DNA of 64,000 bases from CBDFGN01 sp965247065 (GTDB lineage: Bacteria > Bacteroidota > Bacteroidia > Cytophagales > Cyclobacteriaceae): NCBI GenBank assembly GCA_965247065.1, contig CBDFGN010000006.1:310001-374000 (forward strand). Direction: 5' to 3'. The notes beneath the pieces were generated by a model that saw nothing but the letters and a program-made list of their open reading frames with translations, was not told the origin of the DNA and made no database searches. Every line of letters starts with the position of its first letter. The first letter of the stretch is position 1. Shown one piece after another: positions 1 through 7,999 of this stretch. A program made the position numbers and the translations under genes.

Positions 1-446
1 ACAATATCTGACATCCCATCCAGATCCAGGTCCACGAACGATAGATCGGCAAGACCTGGGGTGGCATCAAAGGTCCCAGCATGTTCCACCAGATCTATTT
101 CAAAATCGGTTCCATTGAAGTTCAGTCCGAACTGTTGAAAGGAATAACTGGTAAGTCCGTTAGCAGTGTTAGTCACTGAAACATTGGTGTAGGTTGCCCC
201 GGGGGGCACGATAACCTCTACGGTATTGTTGGAGGCGAATATCACATTTCCCCTGGCAGCCCCGAACTGGACTACAGTGGCAGCCTGATCTCCTCCGAAA
301 TTAGAGCCGGATATTGACAGTATCTCACCGGGTGCCCCTTGAGTCTTATTTAAAAAGAAGGCCTGAGGAGCTTGCCCGAACGCTGTTCCACCCCCAAGAG
401 CAATGGCAAAGTTGAACAGTGCGACTAATTTGAAACGGTTGTTCAA
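1..446 (-). CDS. Secreted TIG/FG-GAP-type protein, N-terminal part (runs off the left edge)
   Basis: Reading the minus strand from a TTG at 446 gives an open frame with no stop to the window edge. Residues 1-25 form a signal peptide ending AFGQ, followed by a TIG/IPT-like segment (GEILSISGSNFGGDQAATVV) and, near the edge, an FG-GAP/VCBS-like segment (LSFVDLDLDGMSDI). Such secreted Bacteroidota proteins are often long and carry a T9SS C-terminal signal, but the C-terminus is outside the window. No ATG is available near the start. TTG lies 17 bp after the upstream PorP/SprF stop, so the two are probably co-transcribed and this may be that secretion partner's cargo. The start codon is my choice; the reading frame is not in doubt. 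Confidence 0.75.
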   Translation of the reverse strand, partial: MNNRFKLVALFNFAIALGGGTAFGQAPQAFFLNKTQGAPGEILSISGSNFGGDQAATVVQFGAARGNVIFASNNTVEVIVPPGATYTNVSVTNTANGLTSYSFQQFGLNFNGTDFEIDLVEHAGTFDATPGLADLSFVDLDLDGMSDI

Positions 447-463
447 AATTTTTCTTGTTAAAC

Positions 464-1945
464 CTATTCTACGACCAATATCCACGCATCATGATACTCC
501 GCGATCTCCCGCGCCTTGTCACGGGCGTCCTCAGCAGCTTCGTGAGAATCTTCAGAATAAAACTGGTACACATACCAGTGTTCGGTGTCGCTTACATACC
601 CATATTTCGTTTCTAACTCGAAATCCTCAAACAGATGATCGCTGTAGGCCACCGCATCGGCTGTGGTATGGAAGGCTGCGACTATGACGTAGTGTCCATG
701 ATGGAGTTCAAATAAATGCTCTCCCTTTGTAACCCGGATGGGCCGATCCTGGTGATCAATTATGATGGCACTAAACTCCATGGCCTTGTGCTGGTCCAGC
801 CTTGGACGGGGGCCAGCCGGCGGCTGTCCTACCGGTTGGGCTCCGGTTGGTGCGGTATCGGTCTCGGAGGGCTCAATCTGGGTATCAGGTTCCTCGCTGG
901 TTTCGGTGATAGCCGGTACCACGGCAGGAGTTACCGGCAGGGCTTCTTGTTGCTGCTTTTCCGCCGCGGCTATGGAATCCCTCTGAGCCTGAACTTTGGC
1001 CCTTCTTTCGGCCAATTGATGAACAAACTCATCAGGTTTCTTGTGGGCTGGTTTATCCCGTTCATCCTTGGCCAGGGAAAACTTCAGCTGAATTTCATGG
1101 GATCCATCACCGATGCCACTCACCTGGTTAGTTGCAAATTCGTAGCCATAACCCACGTGCAATCTTTCCATTATCTTAACACCCAGCAGCAGCGTAGGCC
1201 CATAATCCAATCTATAAGAACCTCCAACCCAGGCCAGGTTCTGATAATAAACCAGCGCAATCAAGTCGAGCTGTCCGGAGACATTCTCCTCACCGCGGTA
1301 CAGGATTATCGGTTCAATGGCTAAATCGCTGTTGTTAAAATGATGTTTGTACCTGGCAGAAACGTTGTAGGCGCTAAGGGGATTGAAATTAATTTCCTGA
1401 AAAGAACTTTGGCTAATTACATTATTCTCGAAAATCCTTGGAAGAGCAAAGCCCAAGCGCAATTGCTGTCTTTCGAAAACTACACCGAAATTTCCAGTCA
1501 AATAACTGGAATTTTCCATAGCGTTGAGAAGGGCGGGGTCGCTGGTGTCGGCTATGGCGGTTAGATCTAGTTTTTGGGAACCGATTCCGGCCGAGAGTCC
1601 AAACCGCAACGACTGATCATCTCCCAGGGGCAAAAGATATCCGAACGTTGCCAGTCCTGACGTATTATTGAGCAATCCTCGTTTATCACTATTAATGCTC
1701 GCCCCAACCAATACCTAGTTGGGTAAGGGCATATGGAAACTCAAATTAGCCGTCACTGGAGAGCCCTCGATTCCAACCCATTGATCTCGATAGGTCAGGA
1801 ATACAGAAAACGCTCCATCAATACCGGCGAAAGCAGGATTATATAAATAGGGATTGACAAAGTGCTGACTGAAAACGGGTACTTGCTGTCCCAAGGAAGG
1901 AACAAAAAGGCTTACAAAAAAAAGGAGGGTGAGGACTTTCTTCAT
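464..1945 (-). pseudogene. PorP/SprF family T9SS membrane protein with C-terminal SPOR-like domain, split by in-frame TAG
   Basis: Two open stretches lie in the same frame: 1945-1715 (76 residues, signal peptide, then the PorP/SprF opening with VNPYLYNPAFAG) and 1711-464 (415 residues). They are separated only by a TAG at 1717-1715 within LPN-stop-VLVGASINSDKRG, a point where family members read straight through. No base is gained or lost, so a single substitution (CAG Gln or TAY Tyr to TAG) explains it. The second part completes the outer-membrane barrel, then has a linker rich in Pro, Glu and Thr and a SPOR-like domain over about the last 75 residues. The family partners T9SS adhesins in the outer membrane. 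It may be a true pseudogene, a suppressed amber codon or a base-call error. Restart at the TTG (1711) would lack a signal peptide. Confidence 0.8.
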
Positions 1946-2078
1946 AAACCCATTATTTTTAGGGCGCAGTTAATTAATAATACCGGCTTCAAGCGGCAAA
2001 ATAGCCAATTATAAAAGAAAAATTAAATAATATATTGGGAAAGTTAAATATACGTCCTAGTTTCTCTCGAAAATAATT

Positions 2079-2957
2079 TTGATTGATTTAGGACTTAAAT
2101 ACTGTTTCTCCAAGGAGGTACTGACTATTTCCTTGATGCTCTTCTCCAGCGTTAAAGTAACCCGGGGTCAGGTGTTAATTGGTCCGAAGGCGGGTTTACA
2201 GGCGGTGACAATGATTCAAGATGAAAAGAATCCGGAATTGGAAATGCAGCCTAAACTGGGTTGGAATGTAGGGTTACGAAGCGAGTTTATTTTTAATCAT
2301 AACTTATCTCTTCATTCCGAACTCTTCTATAGTCGAAAGGGTAAGAAGGTTGACATACCAGGAGAGAACCTGTTTCACAAAGCGACATATCATCACCTGG
2401 ACTTGCCTATTACAATAAAGTATACATTCCGTTCCAGGGGCTCTCAACCCAGTCAAGAGGTCTATGTAAGAGGTGGAGGACTCCTAAGTTACTGGTTATC
2501 TGGAAATGGCGCTATTGGAGGGAATGCTGGAGAGCAAGAGTACGACATTTCCTTTGACGAAGGGGAAACATCCCTGTCCACCATTCATATACCAGACGCC
2601 AATAGGCTTCAGGCAGGCTTTAACTTCGCGGCCGGGGTGATGTTTACCTTACTTCCTAACCAATTCCTGGTCGCTGAATTGGACGCCAACATAGCTCATA
2701 GCTTCCTATCTGAACAAACGCAGATCACCTACCCGGTTTTTGGATTTCAGGACAATCTTCGATCCAGAAATTTTGTTATCGCTTTAAACGTTGCCTATCT
2801 ATTCGGATTTGATTTGGAGAAAAACTTGAAGGCTCCTAAGGAAAATTCCAAAGGTAAAGCTACCGAAGTCAAGAGGAAGAAGATGAATAAGAAGAAGCTG
2901 GAGAGGAAGTCTCTAAATTATATAAAGAGGCGCAATATCAAGTTATACGGTAATTGA
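2079..2957 (+). CDS. Outer-membrane beta-barrel protein (PorT-like)
   Basis: 292 residues. The first ~31 look like a signal peptide ending TRGQ, followed by an opening typical of the PorT/OMP_b-brl_2 group (VLIGPKAGLQAVTMI), a run of alternating amphipathic strands and a strand-rich end near residue 250 (VAYLFGF). The last 40 residues are a very basic tail (KGKATEVKRKKMNKKKLERK), unusual after a barrel strand and possibly periplasmic. The start is uncertain: TTG at 2079 or a TTG/ATG pair about 20 codons in, which would shorten the signal peptide. The gene is divergent from the PorP/SprF gene and has no close downstream partner. Specific function unknown. Confidence 0.7.
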   Translation: MIDLGLKYCFSKEVLTISLMLFSSVKVTRGQVLIGPKAGLQAVTMIQDEKNPELEMQPKLGWNVGLRSEFIFNHNLSLHSELFYSRKGKKVDIPGENLFHKATYHHLDLPITIKYTFRSRGSQPSQEVYVRGGGLLSYWLSGNGAIGGNAGEQEYDISFDEGETSLSTIHIPDANRLQAGFNFAAGVMFTLLPNQFLVAELDANIAHSFLSEQTQITYPVFGFQDNLRSRNFVIALNVAYLFGFDLEKNLKAPKENSKGKATEVKRKKMNKKKLERKSLNYIKRRNIKLYGN

Positions 2958-3022
2958 CAAGGAGCTATGATGAGCAAATTTCAAAATCGTAGCCTCGCAG
3001 ATTCTACAGTACGGCCCGTCCC

Positions 3023-3048
3023 CGTCTACCGTCCGTCGTCTACCGTCC
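3023..3048. repeat. Tandem 12-bp intergenic repeat CGTCTACCGTCC (two copies)
   Basis: CGTCTACCGTCC occurs at 3023-3034 and again at 3037-3048, in the gap between the barrel gene and the aromatic operon promoter. It is non-coding and low in complexity, the kind of small pyrimidine-rich spacer repeat seen between Bacteroidota genes. No function is evident. Confidence 0.6.
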
Positions 3049-3072
3049 TTCGAAAAATAAAAGAGCCTCAGA

Positions 3073-3104
3073 TTTGTATTCAAAATACCGATCTTTTACC
3101 TTTG
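3073..3104 (+). promoter_or_regulatory. Bacteroidota-type promoter for the aromatic operon leader
   Basis: TTTG at 3073-3076, a 20-nt spacer, then TACCTTTG at 3097-3104. This matches the Bacteroidota primary-sigma consensus (TTTG, about 19-21 nt, TAnnTTTG) at all fixed positions. By analogy with mapped promoters, transcription should start at about 3107-3111, within a few bases of the leader-peptide ATG at 3110, so the leader peptide would be leaderless or nearly so. The start site is inferred, not seen. Confidence 0.65.
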
Positions 3105-3109
3105 GCGCC

Positions 3110-3190
3110 ATGAACTTAAGTTTTAGGGCATTTTACTATTTCTATTTCTGCAGCAAACACTTCAGAACCGGTATGGCATGCCCTGAATAA
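3110..3190 (+). CDS. Phe/Tyr-rich leader peptide of an attenuator (26 residues)
   Basis: A 26-codon frame beginning MNLSF and containing FRAFYYFYF. In all it has five Phe and three Tyr, seven of the eight falling between codons 5 and 13, and it ends in TAA at 3188-3190. It sits between a consensus promoter and an intrinsic terminator just upstream of Phe/Tyr biosynthesis genes. This is the textbook layout of amino-acid-controlled transcription attenuation. A ribosome stalling at the aromatic codons (3122-3148) would leave 3164-3171 free to pair with the terminator's 5' side, while a ribosome reaching the stop codon would cover it. There is no Shine-Dalgarno sequence; an upstream leader is nearly absent if the promoter call is right. 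The only other in-frame ATG (3173) lies beyond the aromatic codons. Confidence 0.8.
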   Translation: MNLSFRAFYYFYFCSKHFRTGMACPE

Positions 3191-3220
3191 AAATAAAAGC
3201 AGCAATCAAAGCCCGGTTCT
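3164..3220 (+). promoter_or_regulatory. Candidate antiterminator pairing
   Basis: AGAACCGG at 3164-3171, within the leader peptide codons just after the Phe/Tyr run, is exactly complementary to CCGGTTCT at 3213-3220. The second segment includes the last three bases of the terminator's 5' arm (CCG, 3213-3215) plus its loop, so the two structures exclude each other. Pairing is 8 bp by eye; no free energy was computed. Confidence 0.65.
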
Positions 3221-3242
3221 CAACGAGTCGGGCTTTTTTTTT
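3208..3242 (+). terminator. Intrinsic terminator (attenuator) abutting the operon's first ATG
   Basis: AAAGCCCG at 3208-3215 pairs with CGGGCTTT at 3229-3236, with an inner CTC/GAG extension across the loop, and a run of nine T (3234-3242) follows. The next bases are the ATG of the aminotransferase at 3243. It cannot be ending an ordinary upstream gene: the only coding frame between 2957 and this point is the leader peptide. Because the hairpin directly touches the start codon, it could also limit translation initiation. Confidence 0.85.
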
Positions 3243-4427
3243 ATGGTAACTATAGGACCATCAAGACGTCTTGATGAAGTAACCGAATATTACTTCTCAA
3301 AAAAATTACAAGAAATCAGGGATCTGGAAGCTCAGGGAAGGTCTATTCTCAATTTAGGCATTGGCAATCCTGATCTTCCGCCATCGGATTCAACTGTCGA
3401 GAAGCTTGTTCAGTCAGCTCGGGACCCTAATCACCATGGATATCAAAGCTACCGGTCGATCCCGGAATTAAGAGAGGCCATTGCAGTTTGGTCCCATCAG
3501 AAGTATGGCCTCGATCTGGATCCCGGATCGGAAATACTACCGCTTATTGGATCCAAGGAGGGAATAATGCACCTTTCTATGGCATTCTTGAACCCGGGGG
3601 ACAAGATCCTCATCCCCAACCCGGGATATCCCGTTTACAGGGCAGCAGGTAGGCTCGCAGGCGCAAATGTGCAGACCTATGATCTGACCAATGAAAAGGG
3701 CTGGCAAATAGACGTGGAGCAAATACAATCTCAGGATCTTAGCCAGGTAAAGATTATGTGGATAAATTATCCCCATATGCCTACTGGGGCCACCGCGTCA
3801 GAGAAATTATTCGATTCATTGGTCGAACTGGCCCATAACAATGGCTTTCTGCTGGTAAATGATAATCCTTATAGTCTGATTTTGAACGAGAATCCAATCA
3901 GTATTCTCAAAGAGAATAAAGCTCACGAAGTAGCTTTGGAGCTTAACTCCTTGAGTAAATCTCACAATATGGCAGGGTGGAGGCTAGGATGGTTGTCAGG
4001 GGCTTCGCAGTATTTGCAGGCAGTTCTAAGATTCAAATCCAATATGGATTCCGGAATGTTCCTCCCCATTCAGCATGCTGGGGTAGAGGCCCTGAAAAAT
4101 CCCGACTCCTGGCATAAACAACAAAATCAAATACTTGCCAAACGTCGCAGCTTTGTATGGAAGATCCTCGATCTCTTGGATTGCCAATATGACCCGGATC
4201 AAGTGGGTTTATTTGTTTGGGCTCGAATTCCGTCCAACGTTCAGGATGTTGGAGGATTTGTCGATGATATTATGAACGGTGCCGGGGTGTTCATAAGCCC
4301 TGGATTTATTTTTGGATCCAACGGTGCCAGGTACGTGAGGATTTCCCTTTGCAACGATGAGGAAATTCTGAGTGAGGCCGAAGCCCGTGTGAAGCATTTC
4401 GTAGAAGCTAAAGTTCATACACAATGA
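3243..4427 (+). CDS. Class I/II PLP aminotransferase of the aromatic operon
   Basis: 394 residues, fold-type I aminotransferase, cytoplasmic. Motifs in order: NLGIGNPDLPPS (near 37), PNPGYPVY (125-132), the PLP lysine Lys239 in SLSKSHNMAGWR, and the carboxylate-binding Arg region RYVRISLCN near the end. It resembles aspartate/LL-diaminopimelate-type aminotransferases. In Bacteroidota a gene of this type lies with the prephenate enzymes, so it probably transaminates prephenate, phenylpyruvate or 4-hydroxyphenylpyruvate. The start at 3243 follows the attenuator T-run without an SD and fits the usual family N-terminus (RRLDEVTEYYFSKKLQEIRD). Its end overlaps tyrA by 4 bp. Exact substrate is inferred from the neighbours. 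Confidence 0.88.
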   Translation: MVTIGPSRRLDEVTEYYFSKKLQEIRDLEAQGRSILNLGIGNPDLPPSDSTVEKLVQSARDPNHHGYQSYRSIPELREAIAVWSHQKYGLDLDPGSEILPLIGSKEGIMHLSMAFLNPGDKILIPNPGYPVYRAAGRLAGANVQTYDLTNEKGWQIDVEQIQSQDLSQVKIMWINYPHMPTGATASEKLFDSLVELAHNNGFLLVNDNPYSLILNENPISILKENKAHEVALELNSLSKSHNMAGWRLGWLSGASQYLQAVLRFKSNMDSGMFLPIQHAGVEALKNPDSWHKQQNQILAKRRSFVWKILDLLDCQYDPDQVGLFVWARIPSNVQDVGGFVDDIMNGAGVFISPGFIFGSNGARYVRISLCNDEEILSEAEARVKHFVEAKVHTQ

Positions 4428-5299
4428 AGATCTCTTTCATCGGATTAGGACTTATTGGTGGGTCCATGGCTATTCGTCTCAGGAAGGTCGGTTTCGCCAA
4501 GCAGCTATGGGGCCTGGACCAAAATCCGGATCATGCCCATCGAGCTCTCGAATTGGGATTGGTGGATAAGTTGGTTCAATTGGATCAACTTGTTTCTGAA
4601 AGTGACCTGATTGTCTTGTCCATTCCTGTGGATCGAGCCAGAGAAACACTGCCTTTGGTGATGGAAACCGTACCAGATACTACAGTGGTAATGGATGTGG
4701 GATCTACTAAACAAGGGATTTGCGCCATTGCCCGGGATATGCCCAATAGGGAACTTTTTGTAGCCTCTCATCCCATTGCTGGAACCGAGAATTTTGGTCC
4801 CGATGCCGCTATCCCAGATCTATTCGGCGGCAAGGTGACTATCCTGTGCGATACTCATTTGAGCAATTCAAGCGCGGTGGGCCGGGTAGAGCAACTATAC
4901 AACGAGCTTGGAATGTCGATTCTGTATATGGGATCCCGGGAGCACGATCTGCATGTTGCCTACGTTTCCCATTTGTCCCATATAAGCTCGTTTAATTTGG
5001 GTTTGACGGTGCTTGAGATCGAAAAAAGTGAAAAAGCCATTTTTGATTTGGCTGGGAGCGGTTTTGACTCTACCGTCAGGCTGGCCAAGAGCTCACCCGA
5101 AATGTGGGCACCCATTTTTAACCAGAATTCCGAGTATCTGGTGGAGGCGCTGGAGGCTTATATCGATAATTTGAATAAGTTTAAGAGCCTCATTGAGGAT
5201 CGTGATACAACAAAGCTTGTCACTTTAATGACGAAGGCTAATGAAATCAGGCGGGTCCTTGATGGCCAAAGGTTAACCGAAAACAACTTACTTACATAG
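4424..5299 (+). CDS. tyrA: Prephenate dehydrogenase
   Basis: 291 residues. N-terminal Rossmann motif GLGLIGGSMAIRLRK at residues 7-21, followed by SIPVDR and the family signature SHPIAGTENFGPD around 110, then an alpha-helical dimerisation domain containing HVAYVSHLSHISSF. It oxidatively decarboxylates prephenate to 4-hydroxyphenylpyruvate with NAD(P), in the cytoplasm. No ACT or chorismate mutase domain is attached; the mutase is fused to the next gene. Start ATG overlaps the aminotransferase stop (ATGA), indicating translational coupling. No pheA (prephenate dehydratase) is present in this operon, so it must be elsewhere. Confidence 0.92.
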   Translation: MKISFIGLGLIGGSMAIRLRKVGFAKQLWGLDQNPDHAHRALELGLVDKLVQLDQLVSESDLIVLSIPVDRARETLPLVMETVPDTTVVMDVGSTKQGICAIARDMPNRELFVASHPIAGTENFGPDAAIPDLFGGKVTILCDTHLSNSSAVGRVEQLYNELGMSILYMGSREHDLHVAYVSHLSHISSFNLGLTVLEIEKSEKAIFDLAGSGFDSTVRLAKSSPEMWAPIFNQNSEYLVEALEAYIDNLNKFKSLIEDRDTTKLVTLMTKANEIRRVLDGQRLTENNLLT

Positions 5300-5308
5300 C
5301 AACCTGTC

Positions 5309-6409
5309 ATGCAACTAAATTTAAAGATTGACCCAATTAACACTTGGCTGCCTGGGAGTGATAAGCCTGTAATAATAAGTGGACCCTGCAGCGCAGAAAG
5401 CGAAGGTCAGCTTATGGAAACGGCACGTGCGATTTCACAGCTAGGCCGGGTTTCAATTCTCAGAGCTGGAATATGGAAACCACGTACCCGGCCCAATTCT
5501 TTTGAGGGTGTTGGAGAAGAAGGACTGAAATGGTTGAAGCAGGCTAAACAAGAAACGGGTATCAAGATCTCCACCGAGGTTGCTAATGCGAGCCACGTTG
5601 AGCTTTGTCTGAAATATGAGGTGGACGTTCTGTGGATCGGCGCGCGAACGTCGGTAAATCCATTCTCAGTTCAGGAAATTGCCGATGTAGTCAAGGGGAT
5701 GGACATTCCGGTGATGGTTAAGAATCCAATAAACCCTGATTTACAGCTTTGGATTGGCGCCCTTGAAAGGCTCAATCAGGCCGGTATCACCAAATTAGCT
5801 GCTATTCACCGCGGATTTTCTTCATTCCAGAAAACTCCATTCAGAAACCTGCCAATGTGGGAACTGCCAATTGAGTTGAAGACCCTATGTCCCGAACTTC
5901 CGATCATCTGCGATCCCAGTCACATCGCTGGCAGCACAGAACTCATACCCATGATCAGTCAAAAGGCGATAGATCTGGACATGGCAGGTTTGATGATTGA
6001 ATGTCATATTCAACCCAAAGTGGCCTTGAGTGATGCGTCCCAGCAAGTCACACCCTCAGCACTGGGTGAGGTGTTGGAAGATATGATCGTAAGGGAGCCC
6101 ACCACTCAGAACAAGGAATTCAAAACCAAACTAGATCAATTCCGTCTCCTCATCGATGATTTGGACGATCATGTTATCCAGGACCTTGCTTCCAGAATGG
6201 AGATTGCTGAAAAAATTGGAGAATACAAACGGGACAATAACGTTACCATTCTGCAGGTTGACCGTTGGGATGAGATTGTGCGGAAGCGGATTAGCATGGG
6301 GTCGGTCATGGGCCTGAGTGAAGAATTCCTCAAACATTTGCTGCAATTGATCCACAAAGAGTCTATCCGTAGGCAAACAGCGGTGATGAATAGCACGGTG
6401 GTGAAGTAA
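5309..6409 (+). CDS. Bifunctional DAHP synthase (type I-beta) / chorismate mutase
   Basis: 366 residues in two domains. About 1-260 is a DAHP synthase of the KDO8PS-like class: IISGPCSAES near 23, RAGIWKPRTRPNSFEG near 52, GARTSVNPFSVQE, VMVKNP, AAIHRGFSS, and the metal-binding DPSHIAG. About 270-366 is an AroQ-type chorismate mutase (LIDDLDDHVIQDLASRMEIA, EKIGEYKR, then a C-terminal helix). This order is characteristic of Bacteroidota, where the mutase domain can also serve in feedback control. It makes DAHP from erythrose 4-phosphate and PEP, and prephenate from chorismate, so the operon holds the first shikimate step and the branch to Phe/Tyr. It lies 9 bp after tyrA and shares the attenuator. 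Confidence 0.9.
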   Translation: MQLNLKIDPINTWLPGSDKPVIISGPCSAESEGQLMETARAISQLGRVSILRAGIWKPRTRPNSFEGVGEEGLKWLKQAKQETGIKISTEVANASHVELCLKYEVDVLWIGARTSVNPFSVQEIADVVKGMDIPVMVKNPINPDLQLWIGALERLNQAGITKLAAIHRGFSSFQKTPFRNLPMWELPIELKTLCPELPIICDPSHIAGSTELIPMISQKAIDLDMAGLMIECHIQPKVALSDASQQVTPSALGEVLEDMIVREPTTQNKEFKTKLDQFRLLIDDLDDHVIQDLASRMEIAEKIGEYKRDNNVTILQVDRWDEIVRKRISMGSVMGLSEEFLKHLLQLIHKESIRRQTAVMNSTVVK

Positions 6410-6508
6410 TTACCTGGTCCATTCAAAATTGTCCGGACTTGGAATAACACCAATCTTACCTAAATTTAGAAGGCATTAGCCATACCTGACAGGCTGGGAC
6501 AGTTCACA

Positions 6509-7990
6509 ATGGAAAAATTTGATCTATGTATTATTGGCGCTGGTCCTTCCGGGTATGCTGCGGCAATGCGGGCCCTGGATTTCAAAAAAAGAGTGCTTTT
6601 AGTAGAAAAGGGTAAGGTTGGAGGCACTGGTATTTCCAATGGGGCGCTATCCTCCAAAACGTGGTGGGAACTGTCGCGCGAACATCTGCACTTTAAGAAA
6701 CAACTGGAAAATCTCGACATGTCTGTACCTGAAGTTAGGTTCTCGGATATAAAACAGGAGGTCAATAATGCCACCAACGAGCGAATATCCCTCCTTGAGA
6801 ATCACATGTATCGGCTCAAAAATAACTCCAACTCCGATTTGTTCCATTACGTAGTCGGCGAGGCAAAACTTCTGAATCAACATGAGGTTGAAATCAAAAC
6901 CGACATTGGAACTAACGTGGTTTACGGCAAATCGATCGTGCTGGCCACCGGTAGCGCTCCCAGAAAGATTGAGGAGTTGCCCATTGACGAAAAGGTGGTT
7001 GTTACTTCTGACGGAATTGAGAATTGGACCCGGTTTCCCAAGAGTATGGTAGTTGTGGGCGCAGGGGTCATTGGTTGTGAATTTGCCACCATTTTCTCCA
7101 ATTTCGGACAGACCAAGGTTAACCTGATCGACAAAGGTACCCGGATCTTGCCTTTCGAGGATGAAGATGTCGTCCAAGTCATGGAAGAGAACTTGAAAGC
7201 AAAAGGAGTATTGATTCATCACAATGCCAGGTTGATAAGGATGGAAATAGTGAATAGGAGGGTAGAATATGAGCTGGAATACGTTAATGGGGAGAAGGAG
7301 ATATTCAATGTCGAAAAGGCTCTTGTTTCCATAGGCCGGGTACCCAACTACAGCAACCTTTGGGACCCTGAGGTCAAGATCAATATGGACGGTCGCGGCA
7401 TAATCGATAGCGACACCCAAACCAGCGTGGCGAATATATATGCTGTTGGTGACATCACAGCGGATATCGCACTGGTAAACGTGGGCGAGTTGGAAGGCAG
7501 ATATGCGGTAGAAAGGATATTCGGAAAGCCAAAGAAGAAGTTGATTTATGAGAATATTTCCACCATCATGTTTCTTCACCCCGAGGTTGCCGGAGTGGGA
7601 TTGAACGAAATCAAGGCACAGGAAAAGGGGATTGAATATAAATTGGCCAGCCTGGGGTATGCATGCATTTCTCGGGCAGTGGCCATGCGCAATACCCAGG
7701 GCTTTATAAAAATTCTGGTCACCAATGATGACAAAATGAAGATCCTGGGGATGCGTGTCGTTGGCGAACATGCTTCAAGCGCCATCGAGGCCGTCGCGTT
7801 ATTGATATCAATGAATAAAGGAATTGAGGAGCTGGCAGAACTCATTCATCCCCATCCATCGATTATTGAAGGAATCCAGGAATGCGTAAGAATGTTACTG
7901 GGAAAATCGATGCTTAAGCCCGGAATCTTCAAGGATCATATGAGCTGCAAGGTCTATAAAAAGGGGAGTTACAAGGATATCGTATTCTAA
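6509..7990 (+). CDS. Lipoamide-dehydrogenase-like FAD/NAD(P) oxidoreductase lacking the redox disulfide
   Basis: 493 residues with the full pyridine-nucleotide-disulfide oxidoreductase architecture: FAD motif CIIGAGPSGYAAA (7-19), NAD(P) motif VVVGAGVIGCEFA near 180, IYAVGDI near 310, and a C-terminal dimerisation domain with HPHPS near 450. The active-site segment is GGTGISNGALSSK (38-50); family members normally have GGTCLNVGCIPSK. Both redox cysteines are therefore replaced, Gly41 and Ala46, while the surrounding residues persist. It cannot do dithiol chemistry as E3 does; a transhydrogenase, quinone reductase or binding role is possible. The gene stands alone, 99 bp after the aromatic operon, and converges on the next gene with overlapping stops. 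Family call is firm, function unknown. Confidence 0.85.
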   Translation: MEKFDLCIIGAGPSGYAAAMRALDFKKRVLLVEKGKVGGTGISNGALSSKTWWELSREHLHFKKQLENLDMSVPEVRFSDIKQEVNNATNERISLLENHMYRLKNNSNSDLFHYVVGEAKLLNQHEVEIKTDIGTNVVYGKSIVLATGSAPRKIEELPIDEKVVVTSDGIENWTRFPKSMVVVGAGVIGCEFATIFSNFGQTKVNLIDKGTRILPFEDEDVVQVMEENLKAKGVLIHHNARLIRMEIVNRRVEYELEYVNGEKEIFNVEKALVSIGRVPNYSNLWDPEVKINMDGRGIIDSDTQTSVANIYAVGDITADIALVNVGELEGRYAVERIFGKPKKKLIYENISTIMFLHPEVAGVGLNEIKAQEKGIEYKLASLGYACISRAVAMRNTQGFIKILVTNDDKMKILGMRVVGEHASSAIEAVALLISMNKGIEELAELIHPHPSIIEGIQECVRMLLGKSMLKPGIFKDHMSCKVYKKGSYKDIVF

Positions 7991-7999
7991 TAGAATACG
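7981..7999. repeat. Perfect 19-bp palindrome across convergent stop codons
   Basis: CGTATTCTA-A-TAGAATACG spans the last codons of the flavoprotein (plus) and the deiodinase-like gene (minus), whose stops overlap. There is no adjacent T-run, so it is not a standard intrinsic terminator, though a hairpin would form in both transcripts. Confidence 0.55.

Noticed and set aside
716..1564. Plus-strand frames opposite PorP/SprF
   Set aside because: No family signature; the minus-strand frame carries a recognisable protein over the same bases.
2958..3242. tRNA or small structured RNA gene before the aromatic operon
   Set aside because: The only strong hairpin is the attenuator terminator; no cloverleaf or conserved RNA core was found.
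6647..7771. Minus-strand 374-codon frame inside the flavoprotein gene
   Set aside because: Long but without signal, motif or plausible composition; the plus strand has FAD and NAD motifs throughout.
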